A DNA stretch of 64,000 nucleotides from an uncultured Pelagibacteraceae bacterium. GTDB taxonomy: Bacteria; Pseudomonadota; Alphaproteobacteria; Pelagibacterales; Pelagibacteraceae. The notes under the pieces are model-generated. The model had not been told where the DNA came from. It searched no databases and saw only the letters and a program-made list of their open reading frames with translations. The position numbers were made by a program, and so were the translations under genes. Each line of letters begins with the position of its first letter. Within the stretch, counting starts at the first letter, position 1. Of this stretch, positions 23,435 through 32,234 are shown one piece after another. The stretch lies in assembly GCA_902582315.1 (NCBI GenBank), contig CACHRP010000001.1, forward strand, positions 1 through 64,000. Reading direction: 5' to 3'.

Positions 23435-23988
23435 TGAATAAAATATTTCTTTCCCTCGCTTTTATGATGGGATTAGTTGTTTTAGCATCAAACTATCTCG
23501 TGCAGTTCCCTATTAAATATTATGGTCTTGAAAATATTCTCACATATGGAGCTTTCAGTTATCCTATAGCTTTTTTGATAACTGATCTTGCAAACAGATC
23601 ATTTGGTAAAATAGTTGCTAGAAAAATAGTATATATAGGATTTACAATTGGAATTTTATTTACTTTGATATTTGCCACAAACTATTCTGACTTAATTTCA
23701 GTAAGAATAGCTATTGGTTCAGGTACAGCCTTTATTGTTGCTCAGTTGCTAGATGTTCAAATTTTTGATCAATTAAGGATGAAGAAGTGGTTTGTGGCTC
23801 CATTAACATCTTCGTTAATAGGTTCGACAGTTGATACATTTTTATTCTTCTCGATTTCATTCTATGGAACAGGAATACCTTGGGTATCATTATCATTAGG
23901 AGATTTGGCTGTAAAAATATTTGTAGCATTAGTAATGTTAATTCCATTTAGACTTCTATTAGGAACATTAAAGACTGCTAAAATTTAG
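23434..23988 (+). CDS. YhhQ-family queuosine precursor transporter (probable)
   Basis: Membrane protein of the YhhQ/VUT family, 184 residues, with six predicted helices. YGAFSYPIAFLITDLANRSFGK and the AQLLDVQIFDQL and STVDTFLFFSISFYGTGIPW segments match the family, whose E. coli member imports queuosine precursors. The ATG at 23434 overlaps the rpmB stop as TGATG; a TTG one codon earlier is possible. No other queuosine gene is visible here, so the substrate is assigned by family only. Confidence 0.78.
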   Translation: MNKIFLSLAFMMGLVVLASNYLVQFPIKYYGLENILTYGAFSYPIAFLITDLANRSFGKIVARKIVYIGFTIGILFTLIFATNYSDLISVRIAIGSGTAFIVAQLLDVQIFDQLRMKKWFVAPLTSSLIGSTVDTFLFFSISFYGTGIPWVSLSLGDLAVKIFVALVMLIPFRLLLGTLKTAKI

Positions 23989-24860
23989 TATAAAAATTTA
24001 TACGATAAAATTTTGTAAGCTAATTTAGCCACAAGAAAATTATATGAGTTAAAACCTTTTATCGGAGATAGCTCATTAATATCAGCGCCAACAATTTTTG
24101 AATTTTGTGCAGCAATTTTTATAATTTCTAGGGTCTCATCCCAAAATAAACCACCAGGTTCCGGTGTGCCTGTTGCTGGCATAATGCTTGAATCCAAACC
24201 ATCTACATCAAAGGTTAAATAAACTGTTTTATTTTTTATAAGCTTTTTAAATTTCTTGAGATCCCACTTAGTTTTATCTTTTGCCCAAAATATTTTTATT
24301 TTGGATGAATTTTTTTTTAAATATAGGATTTCACTTTGAGAGATATTTCTAATTCCAAAAGAAATTATTGAAATATTAGGATAATCCAGACATCTTCTTA
24401 TAGCCGAAGCGTGGGAAAATTTTTGTCCATTATAACTTTCTCTTAAATCTGCGTGAGCGTCAAAATGTAAAATACAAATTTTTTTGTATTTTTTACTAAA
24501 AGGCTCAATACATCCTGGAGTAATTGAATGCTCACCCCCAAAAGTCATAGGAAAAATATTTTTATCTAAAATTTTTTTATTAATTAAAGATATCTGTTTA
24601 AGTGCATCATTAATATTATTTTTTATTTTAAATGGTTTTAATGTTTTTATACCTATTTTTCTAAATGGCTCACAGTTTAATTCTTCATCGTAAAGCTCTA
24701 CTTGATGGGAGGCTTTAATTATTTCTTTTGGACCGTTTTTTGTTCCTCCTCCGTAACTTACAGTTTTTTCAAGACCAAATGGAACTATAACTACTTTTTC
24801 TTTAAATTTAAATTTATTGTCAATACCGAGAAAGCCATATTTATTTGATAGATATTTCAT
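23985..24860 (-). CDS. speB: Ureohydrolase: agmatinase/arginase family
   Basis: Binuclear manganese ureohydrolase, 291 residues. Metal ligands are visible in GGEHSIT, HFDAHADLR, SHASAIRR and FDVDGLDSS, followed by TGTPEPGG. The family includes agmatinase (to putrescine), arginase (to ornithine) and guanidinobutyrase. It ends an operon with a PLP ornithine/lysine-type decarboxylase and a deoxyhypusine-synthase-like protein. An arginase role would feed the decarboxylase, while an agmatinase role would need an arginine decarboxylase that is not seen here. Substrate unresolved. Confidence 0.85.
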   Translation of the reverse strand: MKYLSNKYGFLGIDNKFKFKEKVVIVPFGLEKTVSYGGGTKNGPKEIIKASHQVELYDEELNCEPFRKIGIKTLKPFKIKNNINDALKQISLINKKILDKNIFPMTFGGEHSITPGCIEPFSKKYKKICILHFDAHADLRESYNGQKFSHASAIRRCLDYPNISIISFGIRNISQSEILYLKKNSSKIKIFWAKDKTKWDLKKFKKLIKNKTVYLTFDVDGLDSSIMPATGTPEPGGLFWDETLEIIKIAAQNSKIVGADINELSPIKGFNSYNFLVAKLAYKILSYKFLY

Positions 24861-24874
24861 TTATAAATTTAACT

Positions 24875-25918
24875 TTAATCAAATATCTTTGAAAAGTTTT
24901 TTCTATTTCTATTCTTCCATTTGCCAGCGTGATAAGCATCACTTGCAATTAGGGGTAAAACACTCGTGGCCTCAGCAAAGACCATTTGCTCTTTTGTGGT
25001 GTCTACTTTGCCCCAGGAACTAGCTTCTTTTAATGTTGAACTACTACAAGCACCATCTCTAGAGTCTGCAACAGTAATTTGAATAGCATATTTGTGCATA
25101 TCAACATTTTTTCCTAAAAGTTCAGCACAAATTACAGTATCCTGAATAAAATTTTTTGGAACTCCACCACCAATCATAAAAAGACCTGATCCCTTAGATT
25201 TTATTTTAATTTCAGTTAATTCTCTGAATTCTCTAATCGAGTCTATTGTAATATGTTTTTTTGGATTTCTTTCTTGATGCATCACTAGACCAAATCCAGC
25301 ACTTGAGTCAGTAAAAGCTGGACAAAAAATTGGGACATTATTATCATATGCTACTTCAATTAAAGATTCTTTCTTCTTTGCATTCGTTTTTAGATATTTT
25401 CCAATTTCTTTTATGAATTCTCTAGATGTATATGGCCTTGGTTCCAGTTTATCTGCAATTTCACCAATAATCTTATCACACTTCTGAAGCTCATCTTCAT
25501 CGATATATGTGTCGTAAATTCTATCTATGTAATTCTTTCTTAGCTCATCGTCATTTTGAAACTGAGAACCCTGATAATGTTTAAAACCAAGTGCTTCGAA
25601 AAAATCCATATCAATTATTGATGCTCCAGTTGCAACAATAGCATCCACCATATTATATTTAACCATATCCCTATAAATATGCATACATCCTGCTGCAGAG
25701 GTTGAGCCAGCTAAAGTTAAAAAGATTGTACAATCTTTATCTTTAAGCATTTCATTATAAATATTTGTTGCATTTGCAGTCTCTCTGGAAACAAATGACA
25801 TTTTTCCCATTGCTGATACAATTTCTCTACTGTCAAATTTAGTAATATCAATATGCTCCACTTGATTTTTTAAAAAATCTTTTTTACTGTTATGACCTAG
25901 ATTTTTTTTATCAGACAT
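24875..25918 (-). CDS. Deoxyhypusine synthase-family protein (probable homospermidine synthase-like)
   Basis: NAD-dependent aminobutyl transferase of the deoxyhypusine synthase family, 347 residues. LTLAGSTSAAGCMHIYRDM, VDAIVATGASIIDMDF and MIGGGVPKNF match the family, and the catalytic lysine that forms the imine intermediate is kept as K304 in SSWGK. Bacteria lack eIF5A, so deoxyhypusine cannot be the product; family members can transfer the aminobutyl group to putrescine and give sym-homospermidine. Its place between a decarboxylase and a ureohydrolase supports a polyamine role. Confidence 0.82.
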   Translation of the reverse strand: MSDKKNLGHNSKKDFLKNQVEHIDITKFDSREIVSAMGKMSFVSRETANATNIYNEMLKDKDCTIFLTLAGSTSAAGCMHIYRDMVKYNMVDAIVATGASIIDMDFFEALGFKHYQGSQFQNDDELRKNYIDRIYDTYIDEDELQKCDKIIGEIADKLEPRPYTSREFIKEIGKYLKTNAKKKESLIEVAYDNNVPIFCPAFTDSSAGFGLVMHQERNPKKHITIDSIREFRELTEIKIKSKGSGLFMIGGGVPKNFIQDTVICAELLGKNVDMHKYAIQITVADSRDGACSSSTLKEASSWGKVDTTKEQMVFAEATSVLPLIASDAYHAGKWKNRNRKNFSKIFD

Positions 25919-27096
25919 TAAGCAACAAGAAATGCTTTATCTTTATCTTTGTTGTACATGCTCATTATAGGTTGGTCTTGTACTTCATAAATACTATCTG
26001 AATAAAAACCGTTAAATTTAGTTCTAAATGTTAGTCCGTAAGCTCCTAGTTGACCAAGTTCTATATAATCATTTTCTTTAATGTTATTCGGTAAAATAAA
26101 TGGTCCTTTCATATAGTCCATACTATCACAAGTTGGACCGTAGAAATCAAATGGAGTAAGTTTTTTTGAAACCAATCTTCCTATTGGAATCATTCTTGAA
26201 GGATAAACAATATTTGGGACTCCGGCATCAAATAATGTTCCGTAAGTTCCATCATTTATGTAAAGTTTTTGTTTTTTTCTTAAAATTACTTTAACAATTG
26301 TTGACCCACTCTCAGCCACAATAGCTCTGCCTGGTTCACAAATAATCTCAGGTTTTTTTTCAAATTTTAATTTTTCTAAGGCTATTTTAATTTCTTTAAA
26401 ATAGTTATCTAATGATTGTGGTATTAGATCAGGATAGATTGTTGGAAATCCGCCTCCAACATTTATGTAATCTGGTGAAATTTTAGTTTTTTTTATAATA
26501 TTTCCGATCTCTGCTATTCCTTTCGAATAAGATATAGGATGCATACATTGTGATCCAACATGAAAACTTAAACCAATTTTTTTAGCGTATTGTTTTGTTA
26601 ATCTTAAAAGACCCAAAGCTTCACTATGTAAAGCTCCAAATTTTTTTGATAAATCTATTTCTGCATGTTCATTTGAAACAGCAACCCTAACAAATAACTC
26701 TAAATCCTTAGCTTGGTTAGTTGCCTCAATTATTTTAATTAACTCTTCTTTTGTATCTAATGAAAAAGTTTTTACACCATGTTTAAAATATGCCTCTTTT
26801 ATACTTTCTCTAGATTTAACAGTGTGCATAAAAGAACACTTCAACTCTGGATTTATTTTTTTTATTTGTTCAATTTCTTTTAATGATGCTACATCAAAAT
26901 TTTTAATTCCGCTCTTTATAATAGTATCTATTACCAAAGGGTGAGGATTGGTCTTTACTGCGTATAAAACTGTTCCTGGAAATTTATTTTGAAAAATTTT
27001 TGAGGCTTGTTGTATTGCACTTGTTCTAATGCAATATATTGGTTCAACAGGTTTAAGTTGACTTACGAGTTCGTCAACACTTTTAAATTTTTCCAT
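25918..27096 (-). CDS. Ornithine/lysine-type PLP decarboxylase (alanine racemase fold)
   Basis: Fold-type III decarboxylase, 392 residues. The PLP lysine is K48 in LYAVKTNP, the phosphate-binding segment is EPGRAIVAESG, and YGPTCDSMDYM near the C-terminus carries the conserved catalytic cysteine-aspartate pair. This places it with eukaryotic-type ornithine and lysine/ornithine decarboxylases, giving putrescine or cadaverine. The ATG at 27096 has a strong GAGGGG ribosome site 7 bases upstream, so a longer TTG-started version from 27126 is rejected. First gene of the polyamine operon. Confidence 0.9.
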   Translation of the reverse strand: MEKFKSVDELVSQLKPVEPIYCIRTSAIQQASKIFQNKFPGTVLYAVKTNPHPLVIDTIIKSGIKNFDVASLKEIEQIKKINPELKCSFMHTVKSRESIKEAYFKHGVKTFSLDTKEELIKIIEATNQAKDLELFVRVAVSNEHAEIDLSKKFGALHSEALGLLRLTKQYAKKIGLSFHVGSQCMHPISYSKGIAEIGNIIKKTKISPDYINVGGGFPTIYPDLIPQSLDNYFKEIKIALEKLKFEKKPEIICEPGRAIVAESGSTIVKVILRKKQKLYINDGTYGTLFDAGVPNIVYPSRMIPIGRLVSKKLTPFDFYGPTCDSMDYMKGPFILPNNIKENDYIELGQLGAYGLTFRTKFNGFYSDSIYEVQDQPIMSMYNKDKDKAFLVA

Positions 27097-27129
27097 TTCA
27101 TAGCCCCTCAAAAAAAAATTTAACAAAAA

Positions 27130-27156
27130 AAATTTGCATATCTTGTATGCAAATTT
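27130..27156 (-). promoter_or_regulatory. Perfect inverted repeat in the polyamine operon leader
   Basis: AAATTTGCATA / TATGCAAATTT, 11 bp perfectly inverted around a 5-nt centre (TCTTG), 34 bases upstream of the decarboxylase ATG. It could be a dimeric repressor operator or a 5'-UTR hairpin. On the minus strand it is followed by a long T-run, so an attenuator is also possible. It is by far the longest perfect palindrome I saw in a gap of this window. Confidence 0.6.
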
Positions 27157-27202
27157 GTAATTTCTTCACTCAATATGAGAAATGACCCCTAAAGTAAAGA
27201 AA

Positions 27203-27257
27203 ATTTTCAATGTTATTAAGCCTGTTAAATTCCTACTTAAAATGACATATTGAAAAT
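27203..27257 (+). repeat. Imperfect inverted repeat upstream of regA
   Basis: ATTTTCAATGT (27203-27213) is inverted as ACATATTGAAAAT (27245-27257), matching except for a 2-base insertion, across a 31-bp spacer. It lies in the divergent gap between the polyamine operon and regA, so it may bind a regulator or form a leader structure. Low complexity makes chance possible. Confidence 0.3.
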
Positions 27258-27268
27258 CTCGCTTTAAA

Positions 27269-27280
27269 TCCTATATAGGA
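27269..27280 (+). promoter_or_regulatory. Palindrome covering the regA ribosome binding site
   Basis: TCCTATATAGGA is a perfect 12-bp palindrome whose right arm contains the AGGA of the Shine-Dalgarno sequence (AGGAG, only 3 bases before the ATG). It could be a protein operator or a site where mRNA dimers or local pairing limit initiation. Confidence 0.35.
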
Positions 27281-27284
27281 GCCC

Positions 27285-27842
27285 ATGACAGATAATGTTC
27301 AAAAAGTAACAGATTTAGCGGATAAATCGTTATTAATAGTTGATGATGATAATACCTTTAGAGAAAGGTTATCCAGAGCTATGGAAAAAAAGGGTTTCTT
27401 AGTCTCTCAAGCTGAGGGTGTAAAATCAGGTATAGCGTACATAAACTCAAAGAATCACGCATTTGCGGTTGTTGATTTGAGACTTGGTGATGGCAACGGT
27501 TTAGAGGTTGTAAAAGAACTTCAAAAGATAAATTCTAAAAGCAAAATTATAATGCTTACAGGTTATGGAAATATACCAACTGCCGTTGCAGCAATTAAGC
27601 AGGGAGCAATAGATTATTTAGCGAAGCCTGCAGATGCTGACGATATTGAAAAAGCTCTTTTAGCTGATCCTAAAACTAAAGCCCAACCTCCCGAAAATCC
27701 TATGTCTGCCGATCGAGTAAAATGGGAACATATTCATAGAGTATTTGAGTTGTGCAACCGAAATGTATCTGAGACTGCAAGAAGATTAAAGATGCATAGA
27801 CGTACGTTGCAAAGAATTTTATATAAAAGATCGCCTAAATAA
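27285..27842 (+). CDS. regA: Redox-type response regulator RegA/ActR
   Basis: Response regulator of the RegA/ActR/PrrA group, 185 residues. The receiver has the acidic pair at D20-D22, phospho-acceptor D64 (VVDLRLGDG), the threonine in MLTGYG, and lysine in AKPAD. A proline-rich linker (AQPPENP) leads to a Fis-type helix-turn-helix over about 143-182 (NVSETARRLKMHRRTLQRIL). RegA regulators globally control redox and energy genes. The partner kinase RegB is not adjacent. The gene is divergent from the polyamine operon. Confidence 0.93.
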   Translation: MTDNVQKVTDLADKSLLIVDDDNTFRERLSRAMEKKGFLVSQAEGVKSGIAYINSKNHAFAVVDLRLGDGNGLEVVKELQKINSKSKIIMLTGYGNIPTAVAAIKQGAIDYLAKPADADDIEKALLADPKTKAQPPENPMSADRVKWEHIHRVFELCNRNVSETARRLKMHRRTLQRILYKRSPK

Positions 27843-28386
27843 ATTTTCTAATTTTAATAAATTTTGAAGTTAAAAAAGTAAGTAGTAAAATTTTAAATAA
27901 CTCTGCATAAATAAATGGAAAAAATCCAAGCTTAAATATAGGTTTTTCCCATCCAATTAGAATACCTAACCAAACAATACCAAACAAATAAATAAAGAAA
28001 ACTGATAATATAAGTTTTAAAAATATTACAATTAAGTTAGTTTTAAAATTTAAAAAACCTGCAAAAAAAGCTGCGAATAAAAAACCAATTAAATATCCCA
28101 TGGTAGGTCCTACAAAGTATGCCAAACCAACTCCTTTTTCGGGAGAGTTTGAGAAAACAGGAAGTCCTAACAAACCTTCTACTAAATAAACAGAGACTGT
28201 TGCAACTGCAATTTTATAACCAAATGATATTCCTAAAAAAAGAACGACAAAAGTTTGCATAGTCATTGGCACTGGATAAAAAGGTATTTTTATTTTTGCT
28301 GAGACAGTCAATAAAATCGAACCAACAACAACGATGATAAAATTTCTTAAGATTTTTGGATTATTAGATATACCTACATTTTCCAT
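27835..28386 (-). CDS. bioY: Biotin transporter BioY
   Basis: Membrane substrate-binding protein for biotin, 183 residues, about six helices. IKIPFYPVPMTMQTFVVLFLG is the BioY N-terminal signature, and GLLGLPVFSN and YFVGPTMGYLIGFL follow. ECF partners BioM and BioN are not in the window. The neighbouring ABC ATPase is of the ABC-2 export type and not an ECF ATPase. Solitary BioY proteins can still take up biotin, which fits a biotin-requiring organism. The 3' end overlaps regA convergently by 8 bases. Confidence 0.92.
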   Translation of the reverse strand: MENVGISNNPKILRNFIIVVVGSILLTVSAKIKIPFYPVPMTMQTFVVLFLGISFGYKIAVATVSVYLVEGLLGLPVFSNSPEKGVGLAYFVGPTMGYLIGFLFAAFFAGFLNFKTNLIVIFLKLILSVFFIYLFGIVWLGILIGWEKPIFKLGFFPFIYAELFKILLLTFLTSKFIKIRKFI

Positions 28387-28418
28387 TTTTATATTTTACC
28401 TTTAATCAATCATTATTA

Positions 28419-29348
28419 CTAGTTTTTAATTAAGGATGTATAAACATCCTCAATATTTGCATCATCTGTCGTAATATCCAAAATATTTATATTTTTATCT
28501 GCAAAATAAGAAATTATTTCATCAATTTTTAAAGAATTTTTTTCATAAGATAAAGTTATTCTATTATCTTCTTGGGATAAAATTTTTAGTGATTTAAGAG
28601 GTATGTTGTCTATTTTGGTTTTTTCATCTATTGTAAAAGTGACATTTTTGGTTTGTATCTTATTAATTAAATTTTTTGTTGTATCTAAAGCAACTAAATT
28701 ACCTTTGCTTAAAATTCCTATTCGATCGCACATTTCTTCTGCTTCTATTAGATAATGAGTAGTTAAAATAATTGTTACACCGATTTTATTTAAAAGTTTA
28801 ACATTTTCCCAAAGATTCCTTCTTAACTCAACATCCACACCAGCAGTTGGTTCATCTAATATCAAAATAGGTGGTTTGTGAACAAGGGCTTTTGCTATTA
28901 ATAGTCTTCTTTTCATTCCTCCAGATAGACTTCTGGCGTAGCTATCTGCATTATTTTCAAGAGAAACTAATTTTAAAATTTCATCAGTTATTCGATCTTT
29001 TTTTTTAATACCATACATTCCAGCATGTAACTCTAAAAGTCTTCTTGGATTAAAAAAAGGATCTAGATTTACCTCCTGAGGCACTATACCTAATGAAGCT
29101 CTTACTTGTCTTGGATCCTTATCTAAGTCATAATCCCACACATTTACAATTCCTTTTGACTTAATTACTGTTCCTCCCAATATGTTTATGAAAGTTGATT
29201 TACCTGCTCCATTAGGGCCCAATAATCCAAAAATTTCACCTTGTTTCACGTCTAAGTTTAAATTGTTTAATGCATTAACCGGTTCAGAATTGTTTTTAGA
29301 GTAAATTTTACTTAAATTTTTGACGGTCAATACATCTTTTTTTTTCAT
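28419..29348 (-). CDS. ABC-2 type transporter ATP-binding protein, no adjacent permease
   Basis: ABC ATPase, 309 residues. Walker A GPNGAGKS is at 44-51, the signature is LSGGMKRRL, Walker B is ILILDEPTAGVD, and the switch histidine is in TTHYLIEAE. The C-terminal 80 residues form the extension seen in exporters of the CcmA/NodI/DrrA type. The matching ABC-2 membrane subunit normally lies next door but is absent here: bioY lies downstream and polA is divergent. Substrate unknown. Confidence 0.88.
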   Translation of the reverse strand: MKKKDVLTVKNLSKIYSKNNSEPVNALNNLNLDVKQGEIFGLLGPNGAGKSTFINILGGTVIKSKGIVNVWDYDLDKDPRQVRASLGIVPQEVNLDPFFNPRRLLELHAGMYGIKKKDRITDEILKLVSLENNADSYARSLSGGMKRRLLIAKALVHKPPILILDEPTAGVDVELRRNLWENVKLLNKIGVTIILTTHYLIEAEEMCDRIGILSKGNLVALDTTKNLINKIQTKNVTFTIDEKTKIDNIPLKSLKILSQEDNRITLSYEKNSLKIDEIISYFADKNINILDITTDDANIEDVYTSLIKN

Positions 29349-29398
29349 AATGATTTATTCATTTATAACATTCGTATAAATTAAGTTAACATTAATAA

Positions 29399-32173
29399 AT
29401 GACCAAAATTAAAAAAAGTGATCATTTTTATTTAATAGATGGCTCGGGATATATCTTTAGAGCATATTATGCTTTGCCGCCTCTAAGCAGGAAAAGTGAT
29501 GGAATGCCAACAGGGGCAGTAAACGGTTTTTGTAATATGTTATTTAAGTTGCTTGAGGATTCAAAATCTAAAGAAAATTTACAAAAACCAACTCACTTTG
29601 CAGTAATTTTTGACTCTGCAAGAAAAAATTTTAGGAATGAAATCTATAAAGATTATAAAGCAAATAGATCTGATGCTCCTGATGATTTAATTCCTCAATT
29701 TGATTTTATAAGAAAATCAGTAATGGCATTCAATTTACCATCAGTAGAACTTATTAATTATGAAGCAGATGATTTAATTGCAACTTATACAGAACAAATC
29801 TTAAAAATTGGGGCCAAGGTTACAATTGTATCATCTGATAAAGATTTAATGCAGTTATTTAATAAGAATGTAAGAATTTATGATCCTATGAAAAATAAAT
29901 TTTTAGGAGAAGAAGATGTTATAAAAAAATTTGGTGTCAAATCTGAAAAAGTCATTGATGTACAATCATTAGCAGGCGATACCAGTGACAATGTTCCTGG
30001 AGTACCCGGTATCGGCGTTAAAACTGCTGCTGAGTTAATTAATAAATATGGAAATTTGGAGAAACTTTTATCAAAAGCTCATGAAATTAAACAGAACAAG
30101 AGGAGAGAAACTATTTTAGAAAATAAAGATAAAGCTCTTATAAGTAAAAAATTGGTAACTTTAAAAAAAGATGTTCCTGTTAAAATAAAATTGGATGATT
30201 TTGTAATAAAAAACATTGATAAAGATAAACTATATGAATTTTTAAGAGAAATGGAGTTTAATAGGCTCTTAAGTAGCGTCATATCACAGTACGGAGAACC
30301 TAAATTAAAAGAAAAAGATGCACCATCTTTAAAAGGAAAAGAGATATCAAGTGTTGATCGAACAAAATATAAATTAATCAATAAATTAGAAGATATTGAC
30401 AATTGGATAAAAGATGCTGAGGAGAAGGGAGAATTATGTATAGATACTGAGACAACTTCTCTTGATCCGCATTTAGCTGAATTAGTAGGAATATCTTTAT
30501 CTACTGATATTGGAAAAGCTTGCTACATACCTTTAAAGCATAACGGTAAAGATGTGCTAGATGCAAATAAGGTAATCCAAAAAATAAAACCGATCTTAGA
30601 GGATAAATCAATCAAAAAAATAGGGCAAAATATAAAATTCGACTATATAATTTTTTATCATCGAGGAATAATAATAAACTCAATGGAAGATACTATGCTT
30701 ATGTCATACGTGCTTGATGCAGGTAAGAACAGACATAATATGGATACACTTTCAGAGCTTCACTTAGGACATAAAACAATATCCTATAAAGATTTAGTTG
30801 GATCAGGTAAAAAACAACTTACTTTTGATCAAGTTGAAATAAAAAAAGCTACTGAATATGCAGCTGAAGATGCTGATGTAACTTTTAGATTGTATAAATT
30901 ATTAAAGAAAAATTTAATTAGGGAAAAAATTGAAAATATTTATGAATTATTTGAAAAGCCTTTAATTAAAATATTGGCCAATATGGAGATCCAAGGAGTA
31001 AAAGTAGATGATAAATTTTTAAATATTCTGTCGAAAAAATTTGAAAAAAAAATCTCTTCAATTGAAGATAAAATTTACAAAATTTCCAAGAAAAAATTTA
31101 ATATTGCTTCAACAAAGCAACTCGGTGAAATTATGTATGAAGATTTAAAGATAGCTTCTCTCAAAAAGACGAAAAAAGGTAGTTATGCAACTAGTGCATC
31201 AGTTTTAGAGGATTTAGCTTTCAAGGGGAATGAATTTCCAAAACTTATATTAGAGTGGAGACAAATTTCTAAACTTAAAAATACTTACTCAGACTCTTTG
31301 CAAGAGCATATTAATCCTAAAACAAAAAGAGTTCATACATCTTTTTTATTGGCTGCAACAACAACGGGCAGATTAGCTTCAAGTGATCCAAATTTACAAA
31401 ATATACCGATCAAAACTGAAGATGGGAAGGATATAAGAAAATCTTTTGTTTCTGAAAAAGGAAATATTTTAATATCAGCAGATTATAATCAAATCGAAAT
31501 GAGAATTTTGGCAGATTTGGCAGATGTAAAAGAATTGAAAAAAGCTTTTAATAATCAACAAGATATTCATTCACTTACAGCCAGCCAAGTATTTAACGTT
31601 AAAATAAGCGAAATTAATTCAGACATGAGAAGAAAAGCAAAAGCGATTAATTTTGGAATTATTTATGGAATTTCTCAATACGGCTTAGCAAAACAGATTA
31701 TGGTATCAAACAATGAAGCTGCAGAATTTTTAAATTCATACTTTAAAAAATTTCCAGAAATTAAAGACTATATGAATGACACTATAAAATTTTGTAGGAA
31801 GAGTGGATATGTAAATAATATTTTTGGCAGAAGAAGTCATATAACTGGAATTAATGATAAAAATTTTAATATAAGAAATTTTCAAGAAAGAGCAGCTATT
31901 AATGCACCAATCCAGGGATCTGCTGCTGAAATTATGAGATTAGCGATGATAAGAATTTCAAAAAGAATTGAAGAGGCTAAAGAAAAAAAATGTAAAATGT
32001 TACTTCAAATTCATGATGAACTAATATTTGAAGTTCCAAAGGAAAGTGAAAAAAAATTCACAAATTTGATAAGACAAGAAATGACAAGTGTAAAGGATAG
32101 TGATCTTCATTCATTCTCAACGCCTCTCACAGTAGATGTAAATAGTGGAGAAAATTGGGGTTTACTTCATTAG
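29399..32173 (+). CDS. polA: DNA polymerase I
   Basis: Full three-domain repair and Okazaki-fragment polymerase, 924 residues. The 5'-3' exonuclease domain fills residues 1-300 (YLIDGSGYIFRAYYAL, GVPGIGVKTA). The 3'-5' proofreading domain around 320-515 keeps its acidic residues (CIDTETTSLDP, GQNIKFD, YAAEDADVT). The polymerase domain has SADYNQIEMRILA, the O helix RRKAKAINFGIIYG and LQIHDELIFEVP. Nothing is missing, despite the generally reduced genome. Confidence 0.97.
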   Translation: MTKIKKSDHFYLIDGSGYIFRAYYALPPLSRKSDGMPTGAVNGFCNMLFKLLEDSKSKENLQKPTHFAVIFDSARKNFRNEIYKDYKANRSDAPDDLIPQFDFIRKSVMAFNLPSVELINYEADDLIATYTEQILKIGAKVTIVSSDKDLMQLFNKNVRIYDPMKNKFLGEEDVIKKFGVKSEKVIDVQSLAGDTSDNVPGVPGIGVKTAAELINKYGNLEKLLSKAHEIKQNKRRETILENKDKALISKKLVTLKKDVPVKIKLDDFVIKNIDKDKLYEFLREMEFNRLLSSVISQYGEPKLKEKDAPSLKGKEISSVDRTKYKLINKLEDIDNWIKDAEEKGELCIDTETTSLDPHLAELVGISLSTDIGKACYIPLKHNGKDVLDANKVIQKIKPILEDKSIKKIGQNIKFDYIIFYHRGIIINSMEDTMLMSYVLDAGKNRHNMDTLSELHLGHKTISYKDLVGSGKKQLTFDQVEIKKATEYAAEDADVTFRLYKLLKKNLIREKIENIYELFEKPLIKILANMEIQGVKVDDKFLNILSKKFEKKISSIEDKIYKISKKKFNIASTKQLGEIMYEDLKIASLKKTKKGSYATSASVLEDLAFKGNEFPKLILEWRQISKLKNTYSDSLQEHINPKTKRVHTSFLLAATTTGRLASSDPNLQNIPIKTEDGKDIRKSFVSEKGNILISADYNQIEMRILADLADVKELKKAFNNQQDIHSLTASQVFNVKISEINSDMRRKAKAINFGIIYGISQYGLAKQIMVSNNEAAEFLNSYFKKFPEIKDYMNDTIKFCRKSGYVNNIFGRRSHITGINDKNFNIRNFQERAAINAPIQGSAAEIMRLAMIRISKRIEEAKEKKCKMLLQIHDELIFEVPKESEKKFTNLIRQEMTSVKDSDLHSFSTPLTVDVNSGENWGLLH

Positions 32174-32234
32174 TTTTTTGGTAATCTTGCCCAAATAAGA
32201 ACAATTTAGTATTTGTATAAGTAGATACATATTT

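Noticed and set aside
25918..27126. Decarboxylase start at 27126 (TTG)
   Set aside because: It would place the start inside the poly-T part of the leader, while the 27096 ATG has a strong ribosome site at the right distance.
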